From Neoroseomonas rubea (lineage in GTDB: Bacteria > Pseudomonadota > Alphaproteobacteria > Acetobacterales > Acetobacteraceae), in contig NZ_JACADQ010000002.1 of assembly GCF_016106015.1 (NCBI RefSeq), positions 1 through 64,000 on the forward strand: a stretch of DNA of 64,000 nt, in the 5' to 3' direction. Position numbers and translations under genes: made by a program. Below are positions 42,425 through 51,493 of the stretch, piece after piece. The notes below the pieces were generated by a model. That model saw only the letters and a list, made by a program, of their open reading frames with translations. It made no database searches and was not told where the DNA came from. Within the stretch, counting starts at the first letter, position 1; every line of letters begins with the position of its first letter.

Positions 42425-43294
42425 TCAGGAGGGCTCGTCACGGAGTTGCCCGCCGAAGGCAGCGGCCGCACTGGCGACGAAGGCGCCGATGAGCATCGCC
42501 AATGCCCCGAACAGGGAGATCTTCGCTGCAGCCTTTCTTGCAGTCTCGGCGACCTCGCGCGCCTCCACAACAGCTCGCTTGGCGCGGTCGATGGTCTGAT
42601 CCACCCTTTGCCGCGCGTCATCTTGGGGAATGCCGGCGCGCGTCGCGACAATCTGAGAGAGGTAGGCGCGGTCTTCGACCGGCACGTCGCCGGCGCCGAG
42701 TCCGTTGGTGAGGATGCGCATGATTTCGGGAGCCACATCCGCCGCGCTTGCATCCCTTGGCGCCGCGCCAGGCTGGGCGGGGCGGAGTAGACCATCGAGG
42801 TCGTACTGGCTGATTGGACCCATCGCGGCCGCCGCCGCGTTCACGGCGCCTTCCGACACCGCACCCGCACCACGTGCGCCTGCGCCGATGATCGCACCCA
42901 CGACCGAACTCAGCAGCGCCAAGCCGATCATCGTGGCCAAGGCCCAGGCAAGCAGCCCGTGGACCGTGTCGCGAAAGAAGACCTCATCCCGATGAATGCC
43001 GGTCCAGCGGGTGCGAAGGCGGCCCGCCACATAGCCCCCGACTCCCGAGGACAGCCACTGCACCACAATCAGCCAGATAACCGTACCGACAGCCAGGGAG
43101 GTTACGGACGCGCCATGCCCCGCCCAGGGTGAGACGGACGAAAGGCCGAGCCCCGCGCCAATCATCATAAGGACCAGCGTGGCCGTGACCGAAGTCAGTC
43201 CACCAGCGACGATGGCCGACCAAGAGACGGCGGATACCGGACTCTCGACGGTGGCGCCGGCGTTATCCTCGGAGAAGACTTGAGCGGGCCTCAT
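42425..43294 (-). CDS. Multi-spanning membrane protein of unknown function
   Basis: This 289-residue protein has hydrophobic helices near residues 25-50 (AVSWSAIVAGGLTSVTATLVLMMIGAGLG), 65-85, 110-135 and at the C-terminus (about 265-285), separated by a polar segment with an Ala/Arg-rich coiled region. It matches a common class of alphaproteobacterial proteins that begin with an AVSWxAIxAG block and have no assigned function; some databases label them PhnA-like without evidence. I place the start at 43294 because that ATG overlaps the stop of an upstream 25-codon gene (ATGA). Confidence 0.75.
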   Translation of the reverse strand: MRPAQVFSEDNAGATVESPVSAVSWSAIVAGGLTSVTATLVLMMIGAGLGLSSVSPWAGHGASVTSLAVGTVIWLIVVQWLSSGVGGYVAGRLRTRWTGIHRDEVFFRDTVHGLLAWALATMIGLALLSSVVGAIIGAGARGAGAVSEGAVNAAAAAMGPISQYDLDGLLRPAQPGAAPRDASAADVAPEIMRILTNGLGAGDVPVEDRAYLSQIVATRAGIPQDDARQRVDQTIDRAKRAVVEAREVAETARKAAAKISLFGALAMLIGAFVASAAAAFGGQLRDEPS

Positions 43295-43368
43295 CGCCAT
43301 ACCAGCGCGAGGAGGATGATGATTGGGATCGGGATGCCGATCATCCAGAGAAGAATGCTTCGTCCCAT
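43291..43368 (-). CDS. 25-residue hydrophobic peptide gene
   Basis: The ATG at 43368 is preceded by AGGAGG six bases away, an ideal ribosome site. The product MGRSILLWMIGIPIPIIILLALVWR is almost all membrane helix with Arg at both ends. Its TGA overlaps the ATG of the next gene, so translation is coupled. Similar one-helix peptides are frequent in front of stress membrane proteins in alphaproteobacteria but are usually left unannotated. Its function is unknown. Confidence 0.75.
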   Translation of the reverse strand: MGRSILLWMIGIPIPIIILLALVWR

Positions 43369-43470
43369 GTGGGCCTCCTGTCTTGGGGTCGGTCGAAACC
43401 GATGCTGAACCGCGCGCAGCGTTCCCGCTGGCCGCGCGCAAACAAATGGCGCGGCCTGATGAGCGGGCGG

Positions 43471-44139
43471 TTACCTCCGCGGCGAGTCATTCTCGGGCCG
43501 CGCACCGCTGATATTGGTGCCTGCCACGTCATCGACCGCACGGCTCGCCATGGTTCCGGGCGGGTTGCTTGCCATGCCGTTGGGCGTCGTCGTGCCGTCA
43601 GTTGCCCTGGCGCTGCTGTAGCCGCGCCAACCGGCGGCGCGGTAGTCAGCCTCACGCTGAGCGATATCCACGGTCGCGTGACGTGCGATGATGCTCGCTG
43701 CCTGTGCCATGCGCGTTTCGTCGGTACGGACCGTTACGATCGACCCACCGCGACTGACGCCTTCGGCATAGATATGGGCTTCCTTCTCATCGACACCCGA
43801 GCCGGTGAGCGATCCGATGAGGCCTCCCGCTGCAGCGCCTGCGCCGGCACCTGTCAGGAGGGCAACAAGCCACCCGGCGGCAACGATCGGACCGACGCCC
43901 GGAATCGCCAAGGCGCCGATGCCTGCAAGCAATCCGGCACCACCACCGACGATGGTACCGATCGACGCACCGACCGTCGCAACGCTCTCGGGCGCCGCGC
44001 TCACGGTCATCGGATCCGCGGAGTTCTTGCCGATGATGCTGACGTCGTTATCCGTGAATCCCGCGGATTCCAGATCGCGGACAGCGTCTGCAGCCTGCGT
44101 GTAGCTGTCGAATAGCCAGGTTCGCGTGCGCATCGTCAT
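43471..44139 (-). CDS. YflT-like general stress protein with glycine-zipper segment
   Basis: Residues 5-45 (TWLFDSYTQAADAVRDLESAGFTDNDVSIIG) match the heat-induced stress protein YflT/GSP17M domain. The centre (about 55-115) is a Gly/Ala-rich hydrophobic glycine-zipper region, followed by a VDEKEAHIYAEGVSRGGSIVTVRTD strand pair, and the C-terminus is disordered. It probably associates with the membrane. AAAGGAT lies seven to eight bases before the ATG. It sits among other stress genes on the minus strand. The biochemical role is unknown across the family. Confidence 0.85.
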   Translation of the reverse strand: MTMRTRTWLFDSYTQAADAVRDLESAGFTDNDVSIIGKNSADPMTVSAAPESVATVGASIGTIVGGGAGLLAGIGALAIPGVGPIVAAGWLVALLTGAGAGAAAGGLIGSLTGSGVDEKEAHIYAEGVSRGGSIVTVRTDETRMAQAASIIARHATVDIAQREADYRAAGWRGYSSARATDGTTTPNGMASNPPGTMASRAVDDVAGTNISGARPENDSPRR

Positions 44140-44162
44140 GTTCGAATCCTTTTGGGTGTGAT

Positions 44163-44206
44163 GCGGGGAGCCGTTGTCGGCAATGGCCTGCGAGCAGGCT
44201 CCCCGC
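44163..44206 (-). terminator. Long inverted repeat between two stress genes
   Basis: GCGGGGAGCC (44163-44172) pairs exactly with GGCTCCCCGC (44197-44206), and the loop holds a second hairpin GCCTGC-GA-GCAGGC (44186-44199) that competes with it. It lies 24 nt after the stop of the PepSY-like gene and 24 nt before the YflT-like start. It could be a terminator or an attenuator-like switch. Confidence 0.45.
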
Positions 44207-44229
44207 TCTGCTCCAACGTGACGCCGGCC

Positions 44230-44721
44230 TTAGCGAGGAGTCGCCGGAGTGCTGGCAGGCGGAACCGCGGTCGCACCTCTGGCGCTGGCAGCGCTGCTCT
44301 GACGCGGAAGTGTTGCGACGCCTGGACCGGCGGCGATACGGCCGCGGAAGTCCATCGCGAGGTCGATGGCCGACCCGTTGCGCATGCCACGTGCACGCCA
44401 GAACCCGGCGTCATCCCTGACCAAGCCCTGGATCGCGGTGAAGCCTGCTTCCTCGAAGCGTGCCTTCGCCTGCCCCTCGGTGAAGCTGTTGGCGCCAGCT
44501 TCGAGAACGCGGGCGTCAACGACGGCCGCTGCCGCGGCGTCAGCACGAGGTGCTGAACTGGGCGGACTCGTGGTCGCTGAGGGTCTGCTCGCGACAGGCG
44601 GTGTGGTCGCCGGCGGCATTGCCGAGGGCGCTGGCGTGGTTGGCTGCGTCGACGGCGTCTGCGCCGCCGCGCCGGCAGCCAGTGCGCTGAGAAACAAGAG
44701 ACCGAGAGCTCCGTATCGCAT
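44230..44721 (-). CDS. Secreted PepSY-like protein
   Basis: A signal peptide (MRYGALGLLFLSALAAGAAA) leads to a Pro/Thr/Ser-rich linker (about 22-60) and a compact domain (about 70-130) with GANSFTEGQAKARFEEAGFT, then GLVRDDAGFWRARG and GSAIDLAMDFRGRI. This helix-strand-strand order and the WRARG motif are those of small PepSY-type periplasmic domains. GGAGGAA stands six bases before the ATG. A GCAAC-N16-CGTT promoter candidate lies 63 nt upstream. Function unknown; proteins of this type are common in stress islands of Acetobacteraceae and Rhizobiales. Confidence 0.75.
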   Translation of the reverse strand: MRYGALGLLFLSALAAGAAAQTPSTQPTTPAPSAMPPATTPPVASRPSATTSPPSSAPRADAAAAAVVDARVLEAGANSFTEGQAKARFEEAGFTAIQGLVRDDAGFWRARGMRNGSAIDLAMDFRGRIAAGPGVATLPRQSSAASARGATAVPPASTPATPR

Positions 44722-44784
44722 GACGGTTCCTCCAATGAAGGTTGAACAGACCGCTGCGCGAAGATGGCGGCAGTCATGGAGGTG

Positions 44785-44809
44785 AACGGCGTCGATGGGA
44801 CGAAGTTGC
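44785..44809 (-). promoter_or_regulatory. Candidate EcfG-type promoter GCAAC-N16-CGTT
   Basis: On the minus strand GCAAC (44809-44805), 16 bases and CGTT (44788-44785) lie 63 nt before the PepSY-like gene. Confidence 0.55.
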
Positions 44810-45145
44810 CTGATGCGCGACAGCGAATCTTTTGCCGCAACGCGTTGCGAAGCGTTTCGAATGAAGTCTCAAGCACTTTGCGGTGTGTGGGCTGCCCAAT
44901 CGCGGGCCGCAAAAGCGCCCATGCTCTTCCCATGTCGCGATGGGGCGCATTGGACGACACCGCTCCGTCTCCGAGCCCAAGGCGCGCTCGCATAGGTAGC
45001 GTCAGCGAGTTCGGTCGCACCAACGAGCGCCATCGCGGCGACGTCCGGTCATGGGCGCTACGCCACGCGTCGCCTCTGCAGCCTCTTCCGCCTTGCCGAT
45101 GGCGATCACTGTTGTGCGACCATCGCTGTCGTCCTTCACGTCCGG

Positions 45146-45171
45146 GCAACCTCCGAACGCATTGCAGCGTT
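45146..45171 (+). promoter_or_regulatory. Candidate EcfG-type promoter GCAAC-N17-CGTT
   Basis: GCAAC (45146-45150), 17 bases and CGTT (45168-45171) lie 37 nt before the catalase ATG, an ideal promoter distance. Confidence 0.6.
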
Positions 45172-45208
45172 TCACCCTTGCCAAATTCGGCATTGAGGAC
45201 CCGCACCC

Positions 45209-47362
45209 ATGCCTGGACCACGCAGTTCCAAGCCTGCCAATGAGACATCGCAACGCTCTCGTGGCATGCGGGGGGAAATCCATCAGATCTCGGGCGGCGA
45301 TGTTCCCGCGCTCACCACCCAACAGGGCATGCCCGTCGCCGATGATCAGAACTCCCTGCGCATCGGCGTTCGTGGTCCCGTGCTGCTCGAGGACGCGCAT
45401 CTCCGCGAGAAGATTTTTCACTTTGACCACGAACGCATTCCCGAGCGCGTGGTGCATGCCCGCGGCTTCGGTGCGCACGGCTTCTTCGAGACATATGAAC
45501 CGCTCACGGAGATCACGCGTGCCGACATCTTCGCACGCAGGGGCGAACGCACGCCGGCCTTCGCGCGCTTTTCCACCGTTGTCGGCAACAAGGGATCGCC
45601 GGACCTCGCACGCGATGTGCGCGGCTTCGCGGTCAAGCTCTATACGAAGGAGGGCAACTGGGACATCGTCGGCAACAACATTCCGGTCTTCTTCATCCAG
45701 GACGCGATCAAGTTTCCCGACCTTGTCCATGCCGCGAAGCAGGAACCCGATCGTGGCTTCCCGCAGGCAGCCACGGCCCATGACAACTTCTGGGACTTCG
45801 CGTCGCTTACGCCGGAATCCACGCACATGCTCATGTGGATCATGTCGGATCGCACCATTCCGCGCTCACTCCGCTTCATGGAGGGCTTCGGTGTCCACAC
45901 ATTCCGCCTGATCAACGCCGAAGGCCGCTCCACTTTCGTGAAGTTCCACTGGAAGCCCAAGCGGGGCATGCAGTCGGTGGTGTGGGACGAGGCTGTGAAG
46001 CTGAACGGAGCAGATGCCGATTTTCACCGTCGCGACATGTGGGCGGCGATCCAGGCGGGTGATTTTCCCGAATGGGAACTGGGCCTGCAATTGTTCGACG
46101 ATGCCTTCGCCGAAAGTTTCGAATTCGATGTGCTGGACGCGACCAAGCTGATTCCGGAGGAGCTGGTTCCCATCCGCCGTGTCGGCCGCCTCGTCCTCGA
46201 TCGCGTGGTGGACAACTTCTTCGCCGAGACCGAGCAGGTCGCCTTCATGACGCAGAACATCGTGCCCGGCGTGGACTTCACCAATGATCCGCTGCTGCAG
46301 GGGCGCAACTTCTCCTACCTCGACACCCAGTTGAAGCGGCTCGGTGGGCCAAACTTCGTTCACCTGCCGATCAACGCGCCGAAATGTCCCTTCGCTCACT
46401 TCCAGCAGGACGGGCACATGGCGTTCCGCAACCCGAAGGGGCGCGTCAACTACGAGCCCAATTCCTGGGGTGGTGCCGCGGGTGGTCCACGCGAGTCGCC
46501 GCAGCATGGTTTCATCACCTATCCAGCCGAGGAAGCGGGCGGCAAGTTGCGGGTGCGCCCGGAACTCTTCGCCGACCATTTCAGTCAGGCGCGGCAATTC
46601 TACATCAGCCAGACCGAGGTCGAGCAGCACCACATCCGCGACGCCTTCGCCTTCGAGCTCGGCAAGGTGGAAGTCTCGGCGATCCGTCTGCGCGTGATCG
46701 GGCTGCTACTGAATGTGGATGCGGAGCTCGGGACCGCGGTCGCCGGTAGGCTCGGCATCGTGGCGTTGCCTCCGGCCGCAGAGCCGGCCCGCGCACCGCG
46801 CACCGATATGCGGCCATCCCCGTCGCTGAGTCTCCTGTCAAATCCACCGCTGAACTTCGGCGGCCGCAAGGTTGGCGCGCTGGTGACCGACGGCAGCGAC
46901 GCGCTTCTGCTGAAGGCGTTGCGCGCGGAACTGGAGGCGGAAGGCGCCACGCTTGAGCTCGTGGCGCCGCTCATCACCGGCATCGTGGCGAGCGACGGCC
47001 GTCTTGTCGCAGCGCACCATGCCCTCGTCGCGGGGCCCTCCGTGCTATTCGATGCCGTGGCCGTCTTGCCATCCGTCGCTGGCGCTGCAGAGCTTGCCCT
47101 GCTGTCAGCTGCCCGCAGCTTCGTCGCGGACGCCTTCGCGCATTGCAAGTTCATCGCGCATGTCGAGGCGGCCGACGTGATCTTCGACAAGGCCGGCATT
47201 TCGACATCCGATGGCGGCTGCTTCGCACTCCGCGGAGCAGCCGACGCCGGTCCATTCGTCGCGCGCTGCAGGGCGCTGCGCTTCTGGGAACGCGAATCGG
47301 CGCTCGCACCACCGCCCACCGTCTCCAACGGCCGCGCTGCGCGGGACAGGAAGCGTGCGTGA
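45209..47362 (+). CDS. katE: Large-subunit monofunctional catalase (HPII/KatE type)
   Basis: The enzyme breaks down hydrogen peroxide to water and oxygen. The 717-residue length and the C-terminal flavodoxin-like/DJ-1-type domain (about 555-700, starting [17 protein letters not shown]) place it in the large clade-2 catalases. Visible active-site residues are His83 ([14 protein letters not shown]), Asn156 (VGNNIPVFF) and the proximal haem ligand Tyr370 in [15 protein letters not shown]. No signal peptide is present, so it is cytoplasmic. A GCAAC/CGTT promoter candidate stands 37 nt upstream, fitting control by a general-stress sigma, as katE is in many bacteria. An FAD oxidoreductase gene follows after 47 nt. 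Confidence 0.96.
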   Translation: MPGPRSSKPANETSQRSRGMRGEIHQISGGDVPALTTQQGMPVADDQNSLRIGVRGPVLLEDAHLREKIFHFDHERIPERVVHARGFGAHGFFETYEPLTEITRADIFARRGERTPAFARFSTVVGNKGSPDLARDVRGFAVKLYTKEGNWDIVGNNIPVFFIQDAIKFPDLVHAAKQEPDRGFPQAATAHDNFWDFASLTPESTHMLMWIMSDRTIPRSLRFMEGFGVHTFRLINAEGRSTFVKFHWKPKRGMQSVVWDEAVKLNGADADFHRRDMWAAIQAGDFPEWELGLQLFDDAFAESFEFDVLDATKLIPEELVPIRRVGRLVLDRVVDNFFAETEQVAFMTQNIVPGVDFTNDPLLQGRNFSYLDTQLKRLGGPNFVHLPINAPKCPFAHFQQDGHMAFRNPKGRVNYEPNSWGGAAGGPRESPQHGFITYPAEEAGGKLRVRPELFADHFSQARQFYISQTEVEQHHIRDAFAFELGKVEVSAIRLRVIGLLLNVDAELGTAVAGRLGIVALPPAAEPARAPRTDMRPSPSLSLLSNPPLNFGGRKVGALVTDGSDALLLKALRAELEAEGATLELVAPLITGIVASDGRLVAAHHALVAGPSVLFDAVAVLPSVAGAAELALLSAARSFVADAFAHCKFIAHVEAADVIFDKAGISTSDGGCFALRGAADAGPFVARCRALRFWERESALAPPPTVSNGRAARDRKRA

Positions 47363-47409
47363 CGTCCGTCTGAGCGCGCCCTGGCACGTCCCGCACGGGT
47401 GTTGCTGAC

Positions 47410-48684
47410 GTGGCCGGTTCGTCCGCCGACCGAGGCCGTGCCGGGTCCAACCGCGCCGCCTTGCATGCGATCGATGCCATCGAGCCGCTCAAGCTGCGTA
47501 CGGGCACGCCCGTCTGGCTGGGCGACGGCGCGCGGGGTATGTCGGCGGCTCCGCTCAGGGCTGACTTGAAGGTGGATGTGGCCGTCATCGGTGGAGGCAT
47601 CAGCGGAGCACTAGCGACCGACGCGCTTCTGCAGGCAGGGCTGAGTGTCGCTGTGTTCGATCGGCTTGGCTTTGTCCGGGGATCGACGCCGGCGAGCACA
47701 GCCATGCTCCAGTTCGAGATCGACCAGCCTCTGATCACGCTTGGCCGTCGCATCGGGCATGCGCGGGCCGCCCGTGCCTGGTGGCGTTCGGCAAGCGGTG
47801 TGACCCGGCTTCGTTCGCGCATCGCAGACCTGGGCCTGCGGTGCGACTTCCGTGAACGCCACACGGCCTACCTGCCGGGCAACCTCCTGGACCTTGCCGG
47901 CTTGCGCAGCGAGGCAGCGGCACGTGAGCGCATAGGCCTGCGTTCAAACCTGATCGATCGTCACGCGCTGATGAGTCTGACGGGCATCGACAAGCCTGGC
48001 GCGATCTGGTCGGCAGGCTCGGCGGAGGTCAATCCGGTCAAGCTGGCGCGCGGACTGTGGCGGTCTGCGGCGAAGCGCGGTGCGATGCTTCATGCGCCCG
48101 TCGAGATCATCGACGTCGCCCCGGGCGAGCGATGGGTCACCCTGACCACGGATGCGGATTGTAGCATTTCCGCAGGCCATGTGGTTCTCGCGACCGGGTA
48201 TTCTTTAACGAAGCTGTTCAAGCTGCCGGGCTACAGGATCATCTCGACCTGGGCCATGGCAACGGCGCCGCAGCCGAAGGCCTTGTGGCCGAGCCGTTGC
48301 CTGATCTGGGAGGCGTCCGACCCATACCTCTATTGCCGTACGACGCGCGATGGCCGCGTCCTGGCGGGTGGAGAGGACGCGGCGTTCGAGGATGACGCGA
48401 GGCGCGACGCGTTGATCGCGACGAAAGTGGCGCGCATCGGTCGAACGCTACGTGGCCTCCTGCCGCAGCTCGACATCGCGCCGGCCTTCGCCTGGGCGGG
48501 GTGCTTTGGGGAAAGTGCATCAGGCTTGCCTGCTATCGGCCAGGTTCCTGGTGCGCCGCGTTGCTATGCCGTGATGGGCTTCGGCGGGAACGGGATAACC
48601 TTCAGTGCCATCGCAGCGGAGATGATTCAGCGCGCCATCCTGGGGCTGCCGGATCCCGACACGGATCTGTTCCGCCTTGCTTGA
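47410..48684 (+). CDS. FAD-dependent oxidoreductase (DAO family)
   Basis: The dinucleotide loop VAVIGGGISGALATDALLQ (about 58-76) and the late SGLPAIGQVPGAPRCYAVMGFGGNGITFSAIAAE block (about 373-406) are the two hallmarks of the D-amino-acid oxidase/glycine oxidase superfamily. The enzyme would oxidise an amine or hydroxy-acid with FAD, releasing peroxide; lying 47 nt after katE, it may be cotranscribed with the catalase that removes that peroxide. The GTG at 47410 is the probable start. There are about 55 residues before the FAD loop, more than usual, so a later start is possible. The substrate is unknown. Confidence 0.82.
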   Translation: MAGSSADRGRAGSNRAALHAIDAIEPLKLRTGTPVWLGDGARGMSAAPLRADLKVDVAVIGGGISGALATDALLQAGLSVAVFDRLGFVRGSTPASTAMLQFEIDQPLITLGRRIGHARAARAWWRSASGVTRLRSRIADLGLRCDFRERHTAYLPGNLLDLAGLRSEAAARERIGLRSNLIDRHALMSLTGIDKPGAIWSAGSAEVNPVKLARGLWRSAAKRGAMLHAPVEIIDVAPGERWVTLTTDADCSISAGHVVLATGYSLTKLFKLPGYRIISTWAMATAPQPKALWPSRCLIWEASDPYLYCRTTRDGRVLAGGEDAAFEDDARRDALIATKVARIGRTLRGLLPQLDIAPAFAWAGCFGESASGLPAIGQVPGAPRCYAVMGFGGNGITFSAIAAEMIQRAILGLPDPDTDLFRLA

Positions 48685-48745
48685 GCCAACACCCTTGAAT
48701 CAACGGAGGTACCATCCAAATACCATCCAGTCAGATGGATGGCGG

Positions 48746-49174
48746 ATGGGAATGGCCGATAACGTTCATACGCTCCGCCCCAAGCCAGGCAGCGATTCGG
48801 AAAAGATCACCATCAACCTGGGATATATCGACCTGGGCCATATCGATCTGCTGGTCCAGGACGGCTTCTACTCGAACCGGACGGACTTCATCCGAACCGC
48901 GATCCGCAACCAAATCGAACGTCATGCAGACGCGACGAAGCAGGCGCTCGTCAGAAGGCGCCTGGCTCTTGGGCTGAGGCACTTTGGCCGGGCGGATCTG
49001 GAAGCGCTTCGCGCGGCCGGCGAGCAAGTCGACATCCGGGTGCTCGGCCTCGCCACCATTGCGACCGATGTCACACCTGAACTTGCCCGCGCCACGATCG
49101 CCTCGATCTCTGTCCTTGGCGCACTCCAGGCAACGGCCGAGGTGAAGGCGGCGCTGGCCGACCGCGTCATCTGA
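48746..49174 (+). CDS. Ribbon-helix-helix (CopG-type) regulator
   Basis: Residues about 18-52 (KITINLGYIDLGHIDLLVQDGF through SNRTDFIRTAIRNQI) form a CopG/MetJ-like ribbon-helix-helix DNA-binding unit. The remaining 85 residues are a helical domain with a VDIRVLGLATIATDVTPELA segment of unknown role. The ATG at 48746 is chosen; ATG 48752 and TTG 48677 are alternatives. It lies 146 nt before the PHB-depolymerase-family gene on the same strand, an arrangement that suggests it controls that gene. The exact family beyond the DNA-binding fold is not clear. Confidence 0.78.
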   Translation: MGMADNVHTLRPKPGSDSEKITINLGYIDLGHIDLLVQDGFYSNRTDFIRTAIRNQIERHADATKQALVRRRLALGLRHFGRADLEALRAAGEQVDIRVLGLATIATDVTPELARATIASISVLGALQATAEVKAALADRVI

Positions 49175-49320
49175 TCGGTCTAGTCTGTCCGTCCGCGAAG
49201 ATCCGCCGCGCCCAAGGGGCGGCACCAGCCGACGCATGACGCCAATATCCCGCAAGCGGGTGCGGAACCAGCCGCCTGGCGAGCTGGGCTGCCGGTGTCT
49301 GCGCATTGAAAGTCTTTGCC

Positions 49321-50529
49321 ATGAACGAGACGATGTCCAACCAGATGCGCGAGGCGACACGGCTCACCCGCGAAGGTAGGCTGGCTGAGGCCACCGCAGT
49401 GCTGCAGCGCGCGTTGCGTGGCGACGGAGAGGCCGAGACCGCGGCAACGACGCCGCGCCGCGATACGACGGCTGCATCGGGACGCCCGGCCGCCATCATC
49501 GATGTCGATCCGGATACCGGCGAGACGATGGCTTTCGCGTCGACCGATCGATCCGGCCCTCCATCCGGCGGTTATCCCCTGAAGGCGACGCCGTCCGCAC
49601 TTCCCGATGCGCTGCGCCGGTTCCTTGGCCAATCCCGGCAAGGCAGGCGGTCGCGCGCGACTGAGACGCTGCCGGATGGCGCAAGCTTCGAGACCCGATC
49701 GTTCACCAATCATGCCGGCAGCCTTGGCTACAAGATCTATGTTCCGAGCACCGGCAGGGGCGAGGCGATGCCGCTGATCGTCATGCTGCATGGCTGTACC
49801 CAGACACCCGACGATTTCGCCGCCGGCACGCGCATGAACATGCTGGCCGAGGAGTATCGCTGCGTGATCGCCTATCCCGACCAGGCGCATTCGGCCAACG
49901 CGCAGAAGTGCTGGAACTGGTTCAGCCCCGGAGACCAGCGGCGTGATCAGGGCGAACCCGCGCTCATCGCCGGCATCACCCATCAGACCATGCACGAACA
50001 TGCCGTGGACAGGCGGCGCGTCTACGTCGCAGGGCTTTCTGCCGGTGGCGCCGCGGCGGCCATCATGGGTGCGGCCTATCCAGATGTGTTTGCCGCGGTG
50101 GGGGTGCATTCTGGGCTCGCCTGCGGTGCAGCCCGGGACGTTCCCTCCGCTTTCGCCGCGATGCGCCGGGGCGCGCCGGGATCGGTCACGACTGGTGAAC
50201 GGCGTCTCGTTCCGACGATCGTCTTCCACGCCGACAAGGACAGTACGGTGAACCCGCGCAACGGCGACGAGGTCATTGCCCAATCCGCGGGTGCTTGCGG
50301 GCTGCGGACCGAGGTCGAGCGTGGGCAGGTGCCGGGTGGACGAGCCTATACCCTGACCGTCCATATCGACGCTGCGGGAAAGAGGGTGCTCGAGCAATGG
50401 CTGGTCCATGGCGCCGGCCATGCCTGGTCTGGCGGGAGCACGTCCGGATCATACACGGACCCGGACGGCCCTGACGCATCGCGCGAAATGCTGCGCTTTT
50501 TCCTGAGGCATTCCCTGGACCGCGCGTGA
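49321..50529 (+). CDS. PHB depolymerase family esterase
   Basis: This 402-residue alpha/beta hydrolase has an N-terminal, mostly polar extension (1 to about 120) and a catalytic domain with the oxyanion block LIVMLHGCTQTPDDFAAGT, the nucleophile Ser240 in AGLSAGGAAA, Asp in HADKDSTVNPRNG and His in VHGAGHAWSGG, which also matches polyhydroxybutyrate depolymerases. The family includes PHB depolymerases, feruloyl and acetylxylan esterases. No signal peptide is visible, so an intracellular polyester role is possible. The start is the ATG at 49321; a TTG at 49306 is in frame. The upstream RHH regulator is the likely partner. Confidence 0.88.
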   Translation: MNETMSNQMREATRLTREGRLAEATAVLQRALRGDGEAETAATTPRRDTTAASGRPAAIIDVDPDTGETMAFASTDRSGPPSGGYPLKATPSALPDALRRFLGQSRQGRRSRATETLPDGASFETRSFTNHAGSLGYKIYVPSTGRGEAMPLIVMLHGCTQTPDDFAAGTRMNMLAEEYRCVIAYPDQAHSANAQKCWNWFSPGDQRRDQGEPALIAGITHQTMHEHAVDRRRVYVAGLSAGGAAAAIMGAAYPDVFAAVGVHSGLACGAARDVPSAFAAMRRGAPGSVTTGERRLVPTIVFHADKDSTVNPRNGDEVIAQSAGACGLRTEVERGQVPGGRAYTLTVHIDAAGKRVLEQWLVHGAGHAWSGGSTSGSYTDPDGPDASREMLRFFLRHSLDRA

Positions 50530-50710
50530 GCCGAGCTGTGTTTAAAGGCGGGAGAGGCTTCCAACGAGGTCGCCGTTGAAGTTGCCCCGCATCCGGGGGC
50601 GGCTTGGCATGGGCACCTCCCGTGCTTCGAATTCGATCGGTAAGAGGTCGTGACCCGGCAACGGTATCCGTGGCTGCAGGGTGCGCGCAGCCAGCAGATG
50701 TCGGGAACGA

Positions 50711-51493
50711 TCAGAGAAATCCTTCGAGAGCCTCGACGAATCCCTGCTCATCCTCCCAGGGACTCATGTGCCCGGCACCAATTACAGTTCGCAGTTCGAT
50801 GCGTGCGTTCAGCGCACCAATCTCCGCCACATCTTCTTCGGAGACAACACCGCCACGCCCTGCGATGACCAGACGCGTCGGCAAGGTCAGGTGCGGCAGG
50901 TCGGCGTGGATGTCTTCTGTATGGAAGCCGGCATGGCTGGCGATCACTGCATGACGATCACAACGACGCAGCCATTCAAGCCGAGTTCGAAGATGCTTCT
51001 CGGACCAGCCCGGCACGAAGGGCTTCAGCACCGATGGGTCCGTGCTCTGGTGAGCGAGCGCAAGCGAGTCGAGGAAACAGCTGAGGTCCGTCGGGTAGAG
51101 GCGGCGACCAGGGCCGCTCATCGGCGGATCAATCAACACCGCACGTACAACCTCGCAGATGCCCTGCCGTGCAAGCCGAATGGCAATCCGCGCCCCCATG
51201 GAGTGACCCATCAGTGCCGGTGCCAAGAGTCCGATGGTGGCTACGAGCGCCTCGATATCTGCCGCGTAGCTATCGAGATCATATGCAAGATGCGCCCCGC
51301 CCTCGCTCAGGCCTCGCCCGCGCAAGTCGGGGATGATCGTGCGGTAGCGGACACCGAGGCGCTCGCCAACAAACGCCCAGGTCTGTGCGGGACTGGTGAT
51401 GCCGGGCGGCAGAAGCAGCGCCGGGAGGTCTGGTGCGCCGTATTGCAGGTAGCTCTGCCGGATGCCGTCGGCCGTCAGGGTTTGACGGGTCAT
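50711..51493 (-). CDS. Alpha/beta hydrolase resembling N-formylmaleamate deformylase NicD
   Basis: This 260-residue hydrolase has Ser98 in GHSMGAR and His242 in IGAGHMSPWED. Beyond the fold it shows blocks I associate with NicD of aerobic nicotinate degradation: GIRQSYLQYG, PGITSPAQTWAFV, DLRGRGLS, DPPMSGPGRRLYP and AGRGGVVSEEDVAE. NicD turns N-formylmaleamate into maleamate and formate. The family recognition is from memory and no other nic genes are in the window, so the substrate may be a related formyl-amide. Its start overlaps the amidase stop by four bases, so it is translationally coupled to an amidase, which fits consecutive C-N bond hydrolyses. Confidence 0.75.
   Translation of the reverse strand: MTRQTLTADGIRQSYLQYGAPDLPALLLPPGITSPAQTWAFVGERLGVRYRTIIPDLRGRGLSEGGAHLAYDLDSYAADIEALVATIGLLAPALMGHSMGARIAIRLARQGICEVVRAVLIDPPMSGPGRRLYPTDLSCFLDSLALAHQSTDPSVLKPFVPGWSEKHLRTRLEWLRRCDRHAVIASHAGFHTEDIHADLPHLTLPTRLVIAGRGGVVSEEDVAEIGALNARIELRTVIGAGHMSPWEDEQGFVEALEGFL

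Larger units (their letters stand above)
44722..45208. other. Divergent promoter region between PepSY-like gene and katE
   Basis: The region carries one candidate stress promoter in each direction (44785-44809 minus, 45146-45171 plus). No coding sequence is supported. Confidence 0.55.

Noticed and set aside
43410-43425. GGAAC element upstream of the 25-residue peptide gene
   Set aside because: No CGTT follows at 16 or 17 bases on the minus strand, so it does not meet the promoter rule.
50542-50610. 22-codon minus-strand frame with GGGAGG before its ATG
   Set aside because: The ribosome site is good, but the product has no membrane or conserved look, and the longer frame around it resembles the worn end of a lost gene. 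Kept only as a possibility.
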